In this document: one piece after another, positions 1 through 6,462 of the stretch | Position numbering within the stretch: position 1 is the first letter of the stretch | How the letters are laid out: each line of letters begins with the position of its first letter | From: Oscillospiraceae bacterium | GTDB lineage: Bacteria; Bacillota; Clostridia; Saccharofermentanales; Saccharofermentanaceae | Assembly (NCBI GenBank): GCA_902803695.1 | Contig: CADCQX010000042.1 | Span: 1-13,553 of the forward strand | Direction of reading: 5' to 3' | DNA length: 13,553 nucleotides | Notes under the pieces: model-generated | Databases searched by the model: none | Told to the model about the DNA's origin: nothing | Seen by the model: only the letters and a program-made list of their open reading frames with translations | Position numbers and translations under genes: made by a program

Positions 1-1889
1 TCGATAAACTTGTGATACTTCTCCTTCTCGGCGTACATATATTTATCAGCCTTGTCGATGTAGTCATCTATGCTCGCATTATCGCTCGGCTCAATTACGG
101 CATAACCGATACTCGCATGAAGGATAAACGAGAGATTCAGCGTATCGAATTCATTACTCATTGATTCGGAGATATTCTTCAGAAGATCCTCGATATTTTC
201 ATTTTCAGGCCATGAACCGACTGCAATGAATTCATCTCCACCGTATCTTCCGAAGAGCCAATCATCCGGAGAATACTTCTTGAACGCTTCAGCTGTCGCC
301 TTTATCGCCAGGTCGCCGTTAAGGTGACCGTAAAGATCGTTGATGGTCTTCATTCTGTCTATGTCAGCGAAAACAAGTATGGATTTCTGATTCTTTCCTT
401 TTCGAGAAATAATGAAATCATAGAGAACTTTCTGACAGCCCGTGCGGTTATAAAGACCCGTGAGAGCATCAGTCATGTAGATCTTCTTAAGCTCGTTGTT
501 GGTACGGTCAGAGAATATATGACGGCGCATACTGAACAGCTGGGCATTCATGTTCTTGATGAATTTGCTTAATCCCAGATTGTAAAGGAGCGTTGGCGTA
601 TTCTTGATCGCGATATAACCGATGATAAAGTTAAGGTAGTTCATCGGAGCGAATATATAAAGATTCGATTCGCCTTCCTTGTGCTCATAATCAGGATAGA
701 GATACTTGGAATCAAAGTGCCTCAGAGGCATATCTTTGCCGTCACGAAGTTCATAAAGGATATCCATGTTGGAACTGTAGCCTCTGATCCTCTTAGGATA
801 CTGCTCGTCATCCAGCTCGAAGAACTCCGGCTCGGTACAGATCGCATAATCAGGACCCAACTGCGGAACACCGTTAGTGCTCTTTATACCTTTCACATAA
901 AAGTCTTCCTTCTGAACTGCAAAGGACAAAGGAACCTGAAGTCCCATGAAGAAGATATCCATGATATCCATCTGAAGATTGGAGAAATATGCGTGTCTTA
1001 TCTCGTTGAATCTGTTCTTCAGCGACTCTTCTGTCGCAGGACATCCGCAGCTCTCGGAAGGAACAAAGTAGGAATCATATTCTTCTGTAAATCGCTCATC
1101 AGGATTCTTGATCTGATACATGAGCTTGTCATAAGCAAGTTCGCCGAAATTATTCCAGCCTCTGGATACCGTTGCAAGAATAGGGAAAGTATACTGTCCG
1201 TCCTTTATCATATCGAAACCGGTGACCAGAACATCATCAGGAACATTGAATCCTTTATCGGACAAAGAGTAATTAATTCCAAGAGCCATATTATCGTTAG
1301 CACAGACAACTGCATCAGGAATTTCATTTCCTTCTTCAATGAACCTGCGCATATCAATATAAGCAGTATAAAAACCGAAGTCGCATTTAAATTCGTGGTA
1401 TAGCTCCATGCCGTGCTCATTAAGAACATCAACAAGGGCCTGCCTTCTTATGGAGTTCTCGACATTACCCTCGATTCCGTTAACATAGAGTATCTTCTTC
1501 GCTTTATGATGCTCGACAAGATGCTGCGCCAGTTCGCGGACACCGTTATAATTCTCTGTCTTGATGCAGGACATGTTGGGAACGTCAACTTCAAGAGAGA
1601 CCATAGGTACGCCGGCCCTCTGGAATCTGGCACAGACACGTTCCTGCTCGTCCTTGAAATTATATGTGTTGGTGAGCATTATCGCTCCGTCGAAATCACT
1701 TGGATCCGGAAGATGGAAGAGGTTGAGCTGACATTTATTCTGCAGTTCGTGATCGTTGGCAGAACAATAGGTAACAAATACGAATACGTCTACACCGTCT
1801 TCCTTGGCTTTCTTGTGAAAACCCGAAACTATATACTCAATAAATTCATTGCTAAATCCATTGGTAAATATAGCTACCCGCTTGTTCAT
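1..1889 (-). CDS. Substrate-binding-fold sensor / GGDEF diguanylate cyclase (3' end beyond window)
   Basis: Read on the minus strand from ATG 1889, with GGAGG about 8 bases upstream; 629 codons lie inside the window and the stop is beyond base 1. Residues ~1-280 look like a LacI/Peripla_BP_3 sugar-binding fold: it starts directly with MNKRVAIFTNGF and contains a PDAVVCANDNMALGI segment near residue 200. A linker region follows to ~470. The GGDEF domain starts at DALTGLYNR (474-482), has a DIDRMKTINDLYGHLNGD segment, and carries an intact GGDEF signature at 550-554, so it should make cyclic di-GMP from two GTP. The inhibitory RxxD site is absent: the four equivalent residues, just before LFGRY, read PDDW. 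There is no signal peptide, membrane segment or N-terminal helix-turn-helix, so it is probably a soluble cytoplasmic sensor that answers an unknown small ligand with c-di-GMP. A domain after GGDEF cannot be excluded. Confidence 0.9.
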   Translation of the reverse strand, partial: MNKRVAIFTNGFSNEFIEYIVSGFHKKAKEDGVDVFVFVTYCSANDHELQNKCQLNLFHLPDPSDFDGAIMLTNTYNFKDEQERVCARFQRAGVPMVSLEVDVPNMSCIKTENYNGVRELAQHLVEHHKAKKILYVNGIEGNVENSIRRQALVDVLNEHGMELYHEFKCDFGFYTAYIDMRRFIEEGNEIPDAVVCANDNMALGINYSLSDKGFNVPDDVLVTGFDMIKDGQYTFPILATVSRGWNNFGELAYDKLMYQIKNPDERFTEEYDSYFVPSESCGCPATEESLKNRFNEIRHAYFSNLQMDIMDIFFMGLQVPLSFAVQKEDFYVKGIKSTNGVPQLGPDYAICTEPEFFELDDEQYPKRIRGYSSNMDILYELRDGKDMPLRHFDSKYLYPDYEHKEGESNLYIFAPMNYLNFIIGYIAIKNTPTLLYNLGLSKFIKNMNAQLFSMRRHIFSDRTNNELKKIYMTDALTGLYNRTGCQKVLYDFIISRKGKNQKSILVFADIDRMKTINDLYGHLNGDLAIKATAEAFKKYSPDDWLFGRYGGDEFIAVGSWPENENIEDLLKNISESMSNEFDTLNLSFILHASIGYAVIEPSDNASIDDYIDKADKYMYAEKEKYHKFI

Positions 1890-1950
1890 GCTTCTATCCT
1901 CCGAGTTTTCCCTTAATGATGCTTTCCGCATTCTCCCAATCAATACAGAA

Positions 1951-1959
1951 ATTATACCA
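1951..1959 (-). promoter_or_regulatory. Extended -10 promoter of the sensor/GGDEF gene
   Basis: On the minus strand this reads TGGTATAAT, a perfect extended -10 (TGnTATAAT), about 60 bases before the start codon. No convincing -35 box lies 16-18 bases upstream, which is common for extended -10 promoters. Confidence 0.5.
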
Positions 1960-2015
1960 CGTTCTAAAAGCAATTTGATGTTTTGTGCGATTTTTATGGC
2001 AGTTCGGACAGGATA

Positions 2016-2044
2016 TTGCAGATGTCAAAGGAAGATGATAATAT
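2016..2044 (+). promoter_or_regulatory. Possible promoter of the membrane protein gene
   Basis: TTGCAG (2016-2021), a 17-base spacer and TAATAT (2039-2044) would start transcription near 2051, at the left edge of the palindrome at 2052-2074. Each hexamer is a weak match. A second candidate -10, TATTAT at 2071-2076, overlaps the right arm of the palindrome. With either one, a protein bound to the palindrome would block initiation. Confidence 0.3.
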
Positions 2045-2051
2045 CCAAGTA

Positions 2052-2074
2052 AATAGTTTGAATATCAAACTATT
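2052..2074. promoter_or_regulatory. FabT/MarR-like operator palindrome
   Basis: A perfect 10-bp inverted repeat with a 3-base centre: AATAGTTTGA (2052-2061), ATA, TCAAACTATT (2065-2074). The central 17 bases, AGTTTGAATATCAAACT, closely follow the binding site known for FabT, the MarR-family repressor of fatty-acid synthesis in streptococci (ANTTTGATTATCAAATT, recalled). It lies 42 bases before the plus-strand membrane protein gene. The palindrome is seen directly; assigning FabT is an inference, and no MarR gene is in the window. Confidence 0.55.
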
Positions 2075-2115
2075 ATCTGACCTTCGGAATTGAGGGAGTC
2101 TGAGAGGCAGGATCT

Positions 2116-3141
2116 ATGAGTAATGATGGAAAAGAGATAGCTAAGAAGATATTGGGATTTGTCGGGGGTATATTATTCTTCGCCTCCTTTATCCCTTGGA
2201 TCTTTTTTGGATTTTGTGCCTTATATGGTGTATCCGAGAATTTTTTCGGAGGGGCAAACATCTACGGTTTGAAAGCATTATGTTGTATGTTCGAATGGTT
2301 CCTGGCCATTCCAGTAATCGAGATATGCCTGTTCATCGAGATCTTTTATGTGATCTTCTTTGTAAGGAAGGCAGGTAAAGGTCTTAAGATCGCTTCGATC
2401 GTATGTGCCGCTGTTTCAATCCTGGCAATGCTTATACCATGCTGTATCTGGGGTGTTAAGGATCATAAGCGCATTAAGGAATACGAACCTGATCTGCGTG
2501 AATATCTGAAGAAAACATATGGCGAGACCATGAGCCGTGAAGCTAAGATCAGCCTCAAATACTACGACGAACCGACATTCAATCTCGAGACACCTGTACT
2601 TCCTGACGGTCACATCACTGAGATCAGTTACAGGGATTACGAAGATGACTATATGGAGTTCGTCGCGAATGATTACTGCGCCTTAGTTGATGGTTTTAAC
2701 GATGACTTTGATAACTATCTGGACAAAGAATTGGGTCTGCCGGAAAACATGCATATGGACGCACATGTCGAAGCCATAGACTTCGGAGATTATCACTACG
2801 GAGATGACTATACTGAATTATTCCCGAGAACAGAATACATGGCAGGAAGGATGAATGTCGAACTGGAAGAATTCACGTACGACGAACTCCTGAACATACC
2901 TAAGACCATATATGAAGAATATGTTCCGTTGTTCGAAGATAAGGTCTCCGGTAGCATTATCATCCTTGTCACACATGAAGGACAGAATTTCTGCACTATA
3001 CAGGTGGATATGCCTTCCGAGGGCAATCACAACCGCGCGATAGCAGTATTCACTGTTTCCAATAACTACAAGGAATATAAAGATATAGATGGCTATGTCT
3101 TCATCGACGAGATCGGCAAAGATGTAGTCCACATGGAATGA
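2116..3141 (+). CDS. Membrane protein with acidic soluble C-terminal domain, function unknown
   Basis: 341 residues, not recognised as a named family. The start follows GAGGCAGGA at suitable spacing. Three hydrophobic segments lie near residues 12-37, 54-83 and 91-114; the loop between the second and third is basic (RKAGKGLK), which suggests it faces the cytoplasm. From ~125 to the end is a soluble domain rich in Asp, Glu and Tyr with a mixed alpha/beta appearance, including a stretch with FNDDFDNYLDKELGLPENM. No signal peptidase site, catalytic motif or repeat was seen. The gene is alone on its strand, ends 12 bases from the convergent SAP-protein gene, and has a FabT-like palindrome in its promoter, hinting at control linked to membrane lipid supply. 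That link is inferred from the operator only. Confidence 0.8.
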   Translation: MSNDGKEIAKKILGFVGGILFFASFIPWIFFGFCALYGVSENFFGGANIYGLKALCCMFEWFLAIPVIEICLFIEIFYVIFFVRKAGKGLKIASIVCAAVSILAMLIPCCIWGVKDHKRIKEYEPDLREYLKKTYGETMSREAKISLKYYDEPTFNLETPVLPDGHITEISYRDYEDDYMEFVANDYCALVDGFNDDFDNYLDKELGLPENMHMDAHVEAIDFGDYHYGDDYTELFPRTEYMAGRMNVELEEFTYDELLNIPKTIYEEYVPLFEDKVSGSIIILVTHEGQNFCTIQVDMPSEGNHNRAIAVFTVSNNYKEYKDIDGYVFIDEIGKDVVHME

Positions 3142-3156
3142 CGGTGATCTCCGTCA
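3139..3156. terminator. Short palindrome joining two convergent stop codons
   Basis: TGACGG (3139-3144), loop TGATCT, CCGTCA (3151-3156): a perfect 6-bp stem. The left arm begins with the TGA of the membrane protein gene and the right arm ends with the complement of the TGA of the SAP-protein gene. No T run follows on either side, so it is at best a weak bidirectional terminator or an mRNA 3'-end stabiliser. Confidence 0.3.
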
Positions 3157-3738
3157 GGTATCCTTCAGAGCCTCCAGATCAGATCTCTCGTATCTGTTAT
3201 GACCCTTGTTGCTCTTCTTATACTTCCAACACCTGATGGCATCATCCAGTGAAGCACCTTTATTGTCTTCGAAAAAGTCCCGCACATAGGTATTGTATTC
3301 AAACTGCTTACCTATATCTGTCTTCCCTGTCTTCTTTTCTTCCTTGATCTTCTTATACGCTTCAATGGCATCCGCGTATGTCTTGCCTGCATTATTCTTC
3401 AACCACTTCTGAAAAGCAACATTGAAAGAAAAACCTGCGCCTAATTCCTCTTTGAAAAAAGCACGGTGAAGTTCCGAACAGACAAAACCGGATTCGATGA
3501 TGCTGTCTCTCGTTATTAAAGTGATCTTTGGCTTTGACTTTCCGGTTTTACCTGCGGATCTGTCTTCTGTTTTTCCAGTATCAAGAAAGACAGCGATCCG
3601 CTTTGTTATTTCCTGTTTTCCTCCGGAGATCGGAAGATCATTCTCACGGCAAAACGCAACGAGTTCTTCCTTGAGATAGTAATACTCAAGGAAGTCGCTG
3701 CTCTTCATTTCTCTTGTTAATTCCGGTCTGTCTGACAT
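3154..3738 (-). CDS. SAP domain / DUF6434 protein
   Basis: 194 residues. Residues ~12-53 (from SSDFLEYYYLKEELVAFC to VFLDTGK) look like a SAP helix-extension-helix, a fold that often binds DNA. The later part, with HRAFFKEELGAGFSFNVAF, the GKTYADAIEAYKKI helix and the QFEYNTYVRDFFEDNKG segment, resembles DUF6434, which is often found beside SAP domains in Firmicutes. A basic Gly/Ser/Lys linker (~54-70) separates the parts. Last gene of a three-gene operon: it starts only 3 bases after the stop of the YcaQ-like glycosylase, and its Shine-Dalgarno AGAAAGGAA lies inside that gene's last codons, so translation is probably coupled. The biochemical role is unknown; DNA binding is inferred from the SAP fold and its neighbour. 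Family naming is from memory. Confidence 0.85.
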   Translation of the reverse strand: MSDRPELTREMKSSDFLEYYYLKEELVAFCRENDLPISGGKQEITKRIAVFLDTGKTEDRSAGKTGKSKPKITLITRDSIIESGFVCSELHRAFFKEELGAGFSFNVAFQKWLKNNAGKTYADAIEAYKKIKEEKKTGKTDIGKQFEYNTYVRDFFEDNKGASLDDAIRCWKYKKSNKGHNRYERSDLEALKDT

Positions 3739-3741
3739 AAC

Positions 3742-4947
3742 TCATTCCTTTCTCTGATCGGCCACGCTCTGACAATCATTGAAATTAGCGAAATTCTTAA
3801 GCGTTCTCTCCAACGCAGCGTTCAATTTCTTGCTTTGGCGAACACCCTTCTCCCACCATAATCCGCGCACATTAAGAACGCCTTGTTTCCTGTCAGAAAC
3901 AGCTTCGATACGACCAACAAATCTGTCACCGAAAATGATAGGCAAAGTATAATAACCATACTTGCGTTTATCTGCAGGAGTATATATCTCCCAGGCATAT
4001 TGATAATCCCACAAAGCAAGTATCAAAGCTTTGTCCCACATAAGCGGATCAAGTGGTGCGATAAAAGACATTCTCGGTTTAAGATCAGCACTTCCGTCTA
4101 TGATCGATCGCATAAGAGAATCATCTTCTGCACGGTAGTAAAACGGCTGATTTATCCCTTCAACCGTAACTGGCATTATCTTCCCTTCTTGGGTCAGTTC
4201 CTCAAGTATCTTCTTACGCTGTTCCGCCTTGATATAAAGTCCCAGAAAAGCAGTGCTGTTCTTATCCCACAACAGTCCCACCGCACCTATACGGCGAAGC
4301 ACTCTCCACTTAAGAAAATCCGCTTCTTTACTGCATGGATTCTTCGCCTTCAATATATCGGACGGAAGATACTTCTTAGCCAGATCATAATACTTACGGC
4401 TTCCGTTCTTATGATGGATAATGAGTTCACCGTCAGTATAGAGCTGCTCCAGAACTGATCTTGAGGCCAATGATTTCTTACCCCAGTTCCCGCTCCAATG
4501 CATGGATGAATGCCAGTAGATCTCGCCTTCAATCGGAAGAGAATCACTACAAACAGGACCGTTCTCCTCGATAAAAGAAACAGCCTTTTTCTTAAGTTCA
4601 TCCATTCCTTCAAAAGTCTTTCCGAGTTTAAGACTCCTGTCTCTGTATGATGAGAAATACGGCCAGTCTTCCGTAGGGATGATCGACAGTTCCTTATCTG
4701 CATAATCGAACAGTCTTCTGTCTTTATAGAGAAGATCCTGAAGCATCTTCTTACGGAATCCTCTGACCCTGGACTGAAGCGTCAGTTCAGCATTTTTACC
4801 GCACACATCAACCGGGTCAAACTGGATACATCCCGCCTGTCTGACATATTCATATGCACCGTCTTTCCCGATGAACTTATACGCTCCGATAAGACCCTGC
4901 TTTGAGAGAATGAATTGTCTCGCCTGCTTCTTAGTTATCACCTGCAT
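3742..4947 (-). CDS. YcaQ/AlkX-like winged-helix DNA glycosylase (HTH_42 family)
   Basis: 401 residues from ATG 4947. An ATG 9 bases upstream (4956) would add three residues, but the GAGGG Shine-Dalgarno abuts it and sits 9 bases before ATG 4947, which I prefer. The HTH_42 superfamily includes E. coli YcaQ (AlkX) and Streptomyces AlkZ, monofunctional glycosylases that excise bulky alkylated bases and unhook interstrand crosslinks. The catalytic element is visible as IQFDPVDV, with Gln42-Phe-Asp44 matching the Gln-x-Asp motif of the YcaQ branch. The winged-helix region (SMHWSGNWGKKSLASRSVL) and the conserved C-terminal block (FIAPLDPLMWDK; KRKYGYYTLPIIFGDRFVGR) are intact, and length is normal. 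It overlaps the upstream DUF3795 gene by 17 bases and is followed 3 bases later by a SAP protein. Expected role: repair of alkylation or crosslink damage. Confidence 0.88.
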   Translation of the reverse strand: MQVITKKQARQFILSKQGLIGAYKFIGKDGAYEYVRQAGCIQFDPVDVCGKNAELTLQSRVRGFRKKMLQDLLYKDRRLFDYADKELSIIPTEDWPYFSSYRDRSLKLGKTFEGMDELKKKAVSFIEENGPVCSDSLPIEGEIYWHSSMHWSGNWGKKSLASRSVLEQLYTDGELIIHHKNGSRKYYDLAKKYLPSDILKAKNPCSKEADFLKWRVLRRIGAVGLLWDKNSTAFLGLYIKAEQRKKILEELTQEGKIMPVTVEGINQPFYYRAEDDSLMRSIIDGSADLKPRMSFIAPLDPLMWDKALILALWDYQYAWEIYTPADKRKYGYYTLPIIFGDRFVGRIEAVSDRKQGVLNVRGLWWEKGVRQSKKLNAALERTLKNFANFNDCQSVADQRKE

Positions 4948-5218
4948 AATATTCATCCCTCAGCGCCGTCATCTGTTCAACAACATTTTCCTTCCAGTGG
5001 ATCAGTTCAGTTATCCCCGCGCACGGGAATTCACTGCACAATCCGCAGAACTGAACGTTATGTCTCTTACAGCATGCGTGCACTTTGCAGCCTCCCGATT
5101 CAGCCCATTCAGGAACCATTCCGTCAGCCTCTATACAACCGGGGCACCTGCCATCCAATTTCTTGGGACAACATGTACAGCACTCCCCGCACGCCGTTAC
5201 TGTAGTAAAATCTCGCAT
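4931..5218 (-). CDS. DUF3795-type cysteine-rich protein
   Basis: 95 residues from ATG 5218, chosen because GAGG lies 5 bases upstream; an in-frame TTG at 5242 has no such site. Thirteen cysteines include a dense N-terminal cluster (ACGECCTCCPKK, then CPGC at 25-28) and later C44, C49, C50, C58, C61 and C66. The pattern is that of DUF3795 proteins, small presumed metal or Fe-S binding proteins with no settled function; this copy is somewhat short for the family. First gene of an operon with the YcaQ-like glycosylase and the SAP/DUF6434 protein: its stop lies 17 bases inside the glycosylase gene, so the two are probably translated together. A link to DNA repair is context only. Confidence 0.8.
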   Translation of the reverse strand: MRDFTTVTACGECCTCCPKKLDGRCPGCIEADGMVPEWAESGGCKVHACCKRHNVQFCGLCSEFPCAGITELIHWKENVVEQMTALRDEYYAGDN

Positions 5219-5256
5219 AAAAACCTCGCGCCATAACTGCAAACGTTTGTTCTTTT

Positions 5257-5285
5257 ATTATGCATTATTTTCCTCTCGAGAACAA
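5257..5285 (-). promoter_or_regulatory. Candidate promoter for the DUF3795-glycosylase-SAP operon
   Basis: On the minus strand TTGTTC (5285-5280), a 17-base spacer and CATAAT (5262-5257; five of six consensus bases) would start transcription near 5250, some 30 bases before ATG 5218. The -35 is a weak match. Confidence 0.3.
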
Positions 5286-5459
5286 CACCAAATTGCCAGA
5301 ATCTGTATGTGGATCGGCATCGGTATCACAGGTGTAATACTCTGTATAATTGGATTCGTTCTTTTGATGAGGTTATAATACGCACATATGAGTTATCCAT
5401 CACTAACCTGCTTTGTCATTGTTTATACAGATATGCTCTATCAGAGGCTTTTTCTCCAC

Positions 5460-5483
5460 AAAGGCCTAATATAATGCCTTTTT
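5460..5483 (+). terminator. Weak terminator-like hairpin
   Basis: AAAGGC (5460-5465), a 10-base loop and GCCTTT (5476-5481) running into a five-T stretch. The stem is only 6 bp. It could end a short transcript from the TATAAT at 5374-5379, or shield the DtxR-type gene from read-through. Confidence 0.25.
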
Positions 5484-5494
5484 AGAAGCTTACT

Positions 5495-5523
5495 TTATAA
5501 CTGCTATACAAATGTGATAAAAT
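5495..5523 (+). promoter_or_regulatory. Candidate promoter of the DtxR-type gene
   Basis: TTATAA (5495-5500), a 17-base spacer and TAAAAT (5518-5523) put the start near 5530, at the edge of the operator at 5529-5547. An overlapping extended -10, TGCTATACA (5502-5510), is an alternative. Both place the operator just after the polymerase entry site. Confidence 0.4.
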
Positions 5524-5528
5524 ATCCA

Positions 5529-5547
5529 CTAGTAAGCATAGGCTAAC
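5529..5547. promoter_or_regulatory. DtxR-like operator, autoregulatory site
   Basis: CTAGTAAGCATAGGCTAAC, an imperfect palindrome (GTAAGCA / GGCTAAC around a TA centre, with further matching flanks TA/TA). It matches the site in front of the suf remnant at 16 of 19 positions and has the TTAGSCTAA character of DtxR/IdeR boxes. It lies between the promoter and the Shine-Dalgarno of the DtxR-type gene, so feedback repression when iron is plentiful is likely. Confidence 0.6.
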
Positions 5548-5567
5548 TATGGCAAAAGGAGAAGTGC

Positions 5568-5987
5568 ATGCTTTTGATGGAATCCGGAGAAATGTATCTC
5601 GAAGCTTTATACGTTCTGTCGCTAAAAAGCGACTACGTTAGGGCTGTAAACATCTGCGATTATCTCGGATATTCCAAACCCGCTGTAAGCCGTGCGATCA
5701 AACTCCTCATAAGCGAAGGTTACATGCAAAAGGATTCCCGCGGTTTTCTGTCTTTGACCAAAGCCGGCAGATCAGTTGCTGTCAGTATATATGAGCGTCA
5801 CACTATCCTTACCGATCTTTTTACCATGATGGGAGTGGATAGCGAAACAGCAGATCAGGACGCATGCAGAGTCGAGCATTATATCGGAGATAAGACCTTC
5901 GAAGCAGTAAGATCATATGTAAATGATCATAAGATCCGTTCCGGAGAAACAGCATCATCTTTTCGAGCACAAGTTAACGAAGGGTAA
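5568..5987 (+). CDS. DtxR/MntR-family iron-dependent transcriptional repressor
   Basis: 139 residues; ATG 5568 follows AAAGGAG by about 6 bases. Residues ~1-65 form the winged helix (recognition helix around YSKPAVSRAIKLL, 35-47), and ~68-125 the metal-binding dimerisation domain. It has MntR length and lacks the SH3-like third domain of full DtxR. The metal residues are nevertheless of DtxR type: Met9, Cys100, Glu103 and His104 (GEMYLE; DACRVEH) correspond to DtxR Met10, Cys102, Glu105 and His106, where MntR has Asp8 and Glu99. This favours ferrous iron over manganese as co-repressor. It is followed by a ferredoxin gene, and its operator recurs before the suf remnant, so I infer control of iron or Fe-S genes. 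The protein lengths and residue equivalences are from family knowledge; target genes are inferred. Confidence 0.88.
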   Translation: MLLMESGEMYLEALYVLSLKSDYVRAVNICDYLGYSKPAVSRAIKLLISEGYMQKDSRGFLSLTKAGRSVAVSIYERHTILTDLFTMMGVDSETADQDACRVEHYIGDKTFEAVRSYVNDHKIRSGETASSFRAQVNEG

Positions 5988-6025
5988 CGCATATTAAACA
6001 ATGAGTTAACTCTTTCCGTAAAGCA

Positions 6026-6054
6026 TTGAAGAAACATCAAGTAAATGGAATAAT
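6026..6054 (+). promoter_or_regulatory. Promoter of the ferredoxin gene
   Basis: TTGAAG (6026-6031), a 17-base spacer and AATAAT (6049-6054), about 33 bases before ATG 6087. A 10-bp palindrome, GAGTTAACTC, lies upstream at 6003-6012. The ferredoxin can thus be expressed apart from the upstream regulator gene. Confidence 0.5.
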
Positions 6055-6086
6055 CAAATCACTAACATCAAAGGAGGAGTTATTCT

Positions 6087-6257
6087 ATGGCTTATGTAAT
6101 TTCCGATGCTTGTGTTTCTTGTGGTTCATGTGCTGAAGGTTGTCCTGTAGGAGCTATTTCCCAGGGAGATACACAGTACAATATCGATGCTGATGTTTGC
6201 GTATCCTGCGGTGCTTGTGAAGCTAACTGCCCAACAGGTGCAATTGCTGAAGGCTGA
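6087..6257 (+). CDS. 2[4Fe-4S] ferredoxin, clostridial type
   Basis: 56 residues, a normal length for the family. ATG 6087 follows a perfect AAAGGAGG site. Two cluster motifs are complete: Cys9, 12, 15 and 19 followed by Pro, and Cys38, 41, 44 and 48 followed by Pro; in each half the first three cysteines bind one [4Fe-4S] cluster and the fourth binds the other. The two halves are internal repeats (DACVSCGSCAEGCPVGAI against DVCVSCGACEANCPTGAI). Such proteins are soluble low-potential electron carriers for pyruvate:ferredoxin oxidoreductase, hydrogenases and similar anaerobic enzymes. Codon choice is strongly biased (GCT, GGT, TGT), as in highly expressed genes. It sits 99 bases after the DtxR-type gene with its own promoter and terminator, so it is probably a separate abundant transcript. 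Confidence 0.95.
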   Translation: MAYVISDACVSCGSCAEGCPVGAISQGDTQYNIDADVCVSCGACEANCPTGAIAEG

Positions 6258-6284
6258 TAAATCATATTAAACCGAATAGATAAA

Positions 6285-6319
6285 GGATCGGCTCATTTTT
6301 TGTGAGCCGATCCGTTTTT
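6285..6319 (+). terminator. Strong intrinsic terminator after the ferredoxin gene
   Basis: A perfect 11-bp stem, GGATCGGCTCA (6285-6295) with TGAGCCGATCC (6303-6313), a 7-base T-rich loop, then GTTTTTA. It ends the ferredoxin transcript. It also lies just past the sufU remnant on the other strand, where the stem is followed by a shorter T-rich run, so it may work both ways. Confidence 0.9.
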
Positions 6320-6324
6320 ATAGA

Positions 6325-6462
6325 TCATATTTGTTGCTCGAGTATCTGCTTTAGAGTTCTCCAACCCAATAACGCACACTTGACTCTGGCCGGCATATGG
6401 GCAACATCTTTGAGATAAACAGCTTCGTCTAATACCTCCAATTCCTTCTCATAAGTTTTTGA
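6325..6462 (-). pseudogene. sufU: 3' remnant of sufU (Fe-S cluster assembly scaffold / sulfur transfer protein)
   Basis: A minus-strand reading frame with no start codon that ends at TGA 6327-6325. It encodes about 45 residues: KELEVLDEAVYLKDVAHM followed by PARVKCALLGWRTLKQIL and EQQI. This is the typical C-terminus of SufU: an acidic/hydrophobic strand, then P-A-R-[IV]-K-C-A with the third zinc-ligand Cys, then the [LA]-W-x-x-L helix. Full SufU is about 140-150 residues; the parts carrying the first two conserved cysteines are missing. Upstream in this frame the sequence soon runs into a stop (6487-6485 region) and overlaps the sufC-like start in another frame. I read it as the tail left by a deletion that removed nearly all of a suf operon. 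The SufU identification is by recognition, without a database search. Confidence 0.7.

Larger units (their letters stand above)
5219..5567. other. 349-base spacer, no firm gene
   Basis: The divergent space between the repair operon and the DtxR-type gene. Besides the promoters listed separately it holds: a plus-strand 23-codon hydrophobic reading frame (5307-5378, MWIGIGITGVILCIIGFVLL then MRL) without a good ribosome binding site; a good -10 TATAAT at 5374-5379 with TTGGAT 18 bases upstream; a weak hairpin with AAAGGC/GCCTTT arms and a T run ending at 5483; and on the minus strand a 22-codon frame (5265-5197) with AGAGG 6 bases before its ATG that overlaps the DUF3795 start. None is supported well enough to call as a gene. 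Confidence 0.4.

Noticed and set aside
681..1403. 240-codon plus-strand reading frame
   Set aside because: It lies opposite the sensor/GGDEF gene, which has recognisable domains and a good ribosome binding site; the plus-strand product has no known motif or start signal.
3883..4458. 191-codon plus-strand reading frame
   Set aside because: Opposite the YcaQ-like glycosylase, whose conserved motifs are on the minus strand; the product looks like antisense translation.
5197..5265. 22-codon minus-strand leader frame before the DUF3795 gene
   Set aside because: It has a well-placed AGAGG, but the best promoter candidate would start transcription after its ATG and no repeated codons suggest attenuation.
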